Source: CAYYTU01 sp964474655
GTDB lineage: Bacteria; Chloroflexota; Anaerolineae; B4-G1
NCBI GenBank assembly: GCA_964474655.1
Contig: CAYYTU010000069.1
Span: forward strand, 1 to 14,193
Direction: 5' to 3'
Length of the DNA: 14,193 nucleotides
A model generated the notes under the pieces. It was not told where the DNA came from and searched no databases. It worked only from the letters and a program-made list of their open reading frames with translations. Made by a program: the position numbers and the translations under genes. Numbering within the stretch: position 1 is the stretch's first letter; each line of letters starts with the position of its first letter. Positions 12,023-14,193 of the stretch are shown piece by piece.

Positions 12023-12288
12023 TCCGAATCACCTTTCCGCTTCTGAGGATGGGATGCACGGCCTCTACGAGCACGCTCATCGACGCGCCGGATGGAGCGG
12101 AAGAGGTTGTAGAAGCCAGCACCGATGCCTAACATCAGCAGACCCACCGTGAGAATATAGCGCGTGCCGATGACCTGATCCAAAAAATAACCCAACAACA
12201 CTCCGCCAAAAATCGGCAGCGCCAGATCCCAGCCCAGCGAAGTCATCCGTAAGGCTTCGCGCCAGAGACCGTGCTGCTCTTGCTTCAT
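12019..12288 (-). CDS. atpQ: N-ATPase small membrane subunit AtpQ (AtpI-like)
   Basis: 89 residues with two membrane helices (about 19-38 and 44-65). The family pattern of AtpI/AtpQ-type proteins is clear: FGGVLLGYFLDQVIGT, with D37, then GIGAGFYNLFRSIRR, and a basic C-terminal tail. AtpI-like proteins are thought to help assemble the c-ring or to carry magnesium; the exact job of AtpQ is not settled. The ATG overlaps the epsilon TGA (ATGA) and GGAG lies five bases upstream. It is followed by atpR through another 4-base overlap, so the two are translationally coupled. Confidence 0.88.
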   Translation of the reverse strand: MKQEQHGLWREALRMTSLGWDLALPIFGGVLLGYFLDQVIGTRYILTVGLLMLGIGAGFYNLFRSIRRVDERARRGRASHPQKRKGDSE

Positions 12289-12662
12289 GCCTGCTCCAGA
12301 ATCCCCTCCGGCTCATCCTCCAGCCGGGCGAGCAATTCCCGCGTCAGCCGGTCGAACCGAGTCTCCTCTTGTTGTTCCACAGCGCCTTCAATCTCGGATG
12401 GTTGGGCTGAACCAGTGGTATAGACGGTCACTTCATGACGGTCGATCTCCAGAATGCCGGCCCGTACCTCAAACGTATGCTGGCCTTCAACATCGGCGTA
12501 GCGTATGGGCGCCGTCACCGTCTCGGCCAGAAGGGGCGCGTGGCCGGGATAAATTCCGATAGCGCCGCCATCGGCCAACGCCACCTTCACCCAGTCAGCT
12601 TCCTTGATCTCAAGCAGCACCTCGACCGGCGTCAACACCTGCAAACGAATCGAATCAGGCAT
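12285..12662 (-). CDS. atpC: N-type F-ATPase epsilon subunit
   Basis: 125 residues. The N-terminal beta-sandwich has the family shape (RLQVLTPVEVLLE, GAIGIYPGHAPLLAET, GILEIDRHEVTVYT at about 69-82). The C-terminal helical part is short and acidic (EQQEETRFDRLTRELLARLEDE). Epsilon sits with gamma on the rotor, couples the head to the c-ring, and in many F-ATPases its C-terminal helices act as a brake. The ATG lies five bases after the beta stop; the upstream site (TGGAT) is weak, so translation is probably coupled to beta. The next gene, atpQ, overlaps its stop. Confidence 0.93.
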   Translation of the reverse strand: MPDSIRLQVLTPVEVLLEIKEADWVKVALADGGAIGIYPGHAPLLAETVTAPIRYADVEGQHTFEVRAGILEIDRHEVTVYTTGSAQPSEIEGAVEQQEETRFDRLTRELLARLEDEPEGILEQA

Positions 12663-12667
12663 CAGGT

Positions 12668-14071
12668 CTATCCAGTGGCACCCAGGGCCTCGGCCTTTCG
12701 AGCAGCCTCGTCGATGGTGCCGATCATATAGAAGGCCTGCTCCGGCAAATGGTCGTGGTCTCCGGCCAAAATCTCCTCGAAGCCTCGCAGCGTCTCCCCC
12801 AGCGACACGTGGCGACCGGAGTGGCCGGTGAACGGCTCGGCTACGAAGAACGGCTGGGTGAGGAAGCGCTGAATGCGACGCGCCCGCTCCACCGTCACGC
12901 GATCCTCCTCGCTCAGCTCTTCCATACCCAGGATAGCGATCACGTCTTGCAGCTCCTGGTAGCGGGCCAGCGTCGAACGGACTCGATTAGCGATGGAGAG
13001 ATGGCGCGCGCCGACGCCATTCTCCGTCAACAGCGTGCTGTTGGAATCGAGCGGATCGATGGCCGGGTATAGACCCTGACTGGCCTGTCGGCGCGATAGA
13101 ATCGTGGTGGCATCCAGATGGGCGAAGGTGGCCACCACTGCGGGGTCCGTCATATCATCGGCCGGCACGTAGACGGCCTGCACCGAGGTGATGCTGCCCT
13201 GGCTGGTAGTCGTGATCCGCTCCTGTAACATCCCCATCTCGCTTTCCAGCGTGGGCTGATAGCCGACGGTGCTGGGCAAGCGCCCCAGCAACGCCGAGAC
13301 TTCCGAGCCGGCCTGGATGTAGCGGAAGATGTTGTCGATGAAGATCAAAACCTCTCGGTGCTCCTGGTCGCGGAAATGCTCGGCCATCGTCAGCGCTGTA
13401 AGCGGGACCCGCAGGCGGGCGCCGGGCGGTTCCTTCATCTGCCCAAAAGCGAGGATGGTACTCTCCAACACACCGGTATCACGCATCTCGCGCCAGAGAT
13501 CGTTGCCCTCGCGGCTTCGCTCACCCACACCGGCGAAAAGCGCGATGCCGTGATGCTCGCGGATGGTGTGACGCATCAGCTCGATCATCAAAAGCGTCTT
13601 GCCCACACCGGCACCGCCGAAGAGTCCAATTTTGCCACCGCGGGGATAGGGTGTCAGCAGGTCAATGGCTTTGACGCCGGTGACGAACGGCTCTTCCGCT
13701 ACCAGCTGCTCGCTCAGTGGAGGCGAGGGGCGATGGATCGAACGGCGCGCCGGCCCTTCGACCGGACCCTTGCCGTCGATGGGCTGGCCCAACACGTTGA
13801 ACATCCGTCCCAGCGTTGGACGACCGACCGGCACGCGGATCGGATGACCGGTATTGCGCACAGCCAGCCCGCGTCGCAGGCCCGAGGTATCCCCCATCGC
13901 GACGGCGCGCACGGTGTGAGGGTCGACGTGCTCCTGCACCTCGACTATGAGATCGCGATCATCGTCCCGCTCAATTACTAACGCATGGCGAATGCTGGGC
14001 AAGTCGCCCGACGGGAACTCCGCATCGACGACTACGCCTGCTACCCGCACCACTGTACCAGTTCGTTCCAA
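12668..14071 (-). CDS. atpD: N-type F-ATPase beta subunit (catalytic)
   Basis: 467 residues. The catalytic P-loop is GGAGVGKT (152-159), the catalytic glutamate region is GVGERSREGND (181-191, E184), and Walker B is VLIFIDNIFR (241-250). A DELSEED-like hinge reads EELSEED (384-390). Each beta subunit hydrolyses or makes ATP in the alpha3beta3 head. The start is placed at TTG 14071 because GAGGAG lies seven bases upstream and the protein then begins ERTGTVVRVAGVVVDAEFP, the normal family start; a longer frame from TTG 14104 has no such support. It is the first gene of the operon, as in described N-ATPases, and is preceded by a plausible promoter. Sequence identity to ordinary beta subunits looks reduced but all catalytic motifs are present. 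Confidence 0.95.
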   Translation of the reverse strand: MERTGTVVRVAGVVVDAEFPSGDLPSIRHALVIERDDDRDLIVEVQEHVDPHTVRAVAMGDTSGLRRGLAVRNTGHPIRVPVGRPTLGRMFNVLGQPIDGKGPVEGPARRSIHRPSPPLSEQLVAEEPFVTGVKAIDLLTPYPRGGKIGLFGGAGVGKTLLMIELMRHTIREHHGIALFAGVGERSREGNDLWREMRDTGVLESTILAFGQMKEPPGARLRVPLTALTMAEHFRDQEHREVLIFIDNIFRYIQAGSEVSALLGRLPSTVGYQPTLESEMGMLQERITTTSQGSITSVQAVYVPADDMTDPAVVATFAHLDATTILSRRQASQGLYPAIDPLDSNSTLLTENGVGARHLSIANRVRSTLARYQELQDVIAILGMEELSEEDRVTVERARRIQRFLTQPFFVAEPFTGHSGRHVSLGETLRGFEEILAGDHDHLPEQAFYMIGTIDEAARKAEALGATG

Positions 14072-14108
14072 CGGTTCACTCCTCAATCTGTTCCCATCGC
14101 ACAAATAA

Positions 14109-14137
14109 ATTCTACCACAACGAAATTAACTTGTATA
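14109..14137 (-). promoter_or_regulatory. Probable promoter of the N-ATPase operon
   Basis: On the minus strand, a -35-like TATACA (14132-14137, 4 of 6) and a -10 TAGAAT (14109-14114, 5 of 6) are separated by 17 bases. Transcription would start near 14102, giving a leader of about 30 bases to the TTG start of atpD. The match is moderate. The remaining 56 bases to the window edge show nothing recognisable. Confidence 0.5.
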
Positions 14138-14193
14138 GTCAGGGAGTCCGTCCCGGATCACACAATTCGGCATCTTAATTTGCCCAACCCCAC

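Noticed and set aside
13358..13981. 207-codon open frame on the plus strand over atpD
   Set aside because: Antisense shadow of the ATPase beta gene.
1..14193. CRISPR array, phage attachment site, integrase or toxin-antitoxin module
   Set aside because: No regularly spaced direct repeats and no matching proteins were seen; the window is mostly conserved housekeeping genes.

Overview
The window looks like bacterial chromosome from the Chloroflexota (Anaerolineae/Caldilineae-like), inferred from protein style and gene order. Visible pointers are an acidic N-terminal extension on NusG, a complete N-type F-ATPase operon, and 'agcctgtc(a/g)aaggg'-type dispersed palindromes. The class assignment is an inference and is not proven by the sequence.

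Layout. Bases 1-1106 hold one rightward gene, a tandem GNAT acetyltransferase with its own good sigma70-type promoter. Everything else runs leftward. Reading in the direction of transcription from the right edge, a promoter near 14109-14137 drives a ten-gene N-type ATP synthase/ATPase operon: atpD (beta), atpC (epsilon), atpQ, atpR, atpB (a), atpE (c), atpF (b with a delta-like tail), atpA (alpha), a small PII-like protein of the cyclic-di-AMP receptor (DarA/PstA) family, and atpG (gamma). Most of these genes are joined by 4-base stop/start overlaps. Bases 6610-6952 are non-coding and contain hairpins, a repeated palindrome and a strong promoter. That promoter starts the conserved translation/secretion cluster tRNA-Thr(GGT) - rpmG (L33, too short for a length-limited ORF search) - tRNA-Trp(CCA) - secE - nusG - rplK - rplA - L10-leader RNA with attenuator - rplJ - rplL. 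A divergent Lgt-family membrane protein and a HAD-family phosphatase-like protein follow. rpoB/rpoC do not follow rplL here.

How the genes work together. The ribosomal stalk genes (L10, L7/L12) sit behind a recognisable L10 leader that can feed back on its own transcription. A probable 156-bp MITE has inserted between rplJ and rplL. The rotor (c) subunit of the ATPase carries the sodium-type ligand set (E66, S67, T68, Y71) plus a second glutamate (E33), as expected for N-ATPases, which are thought to be sodium pumps or sodium-coupled ATPases.

The most interesting observation is the DarA/PstA-like gene. Its start codon overlaps the alpha stop codon (ATGA) and it lies just before gamma. A nucleotide-second-messenger sensor translated within a sodium-type rotary ATPase operon suggests a direct or regulatory link between cyclic-di-AMP-type (osmotic/ion) signalling and the ion pump. 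Its predicted ligand pocket has several substitutions, so the ligand may have changed.
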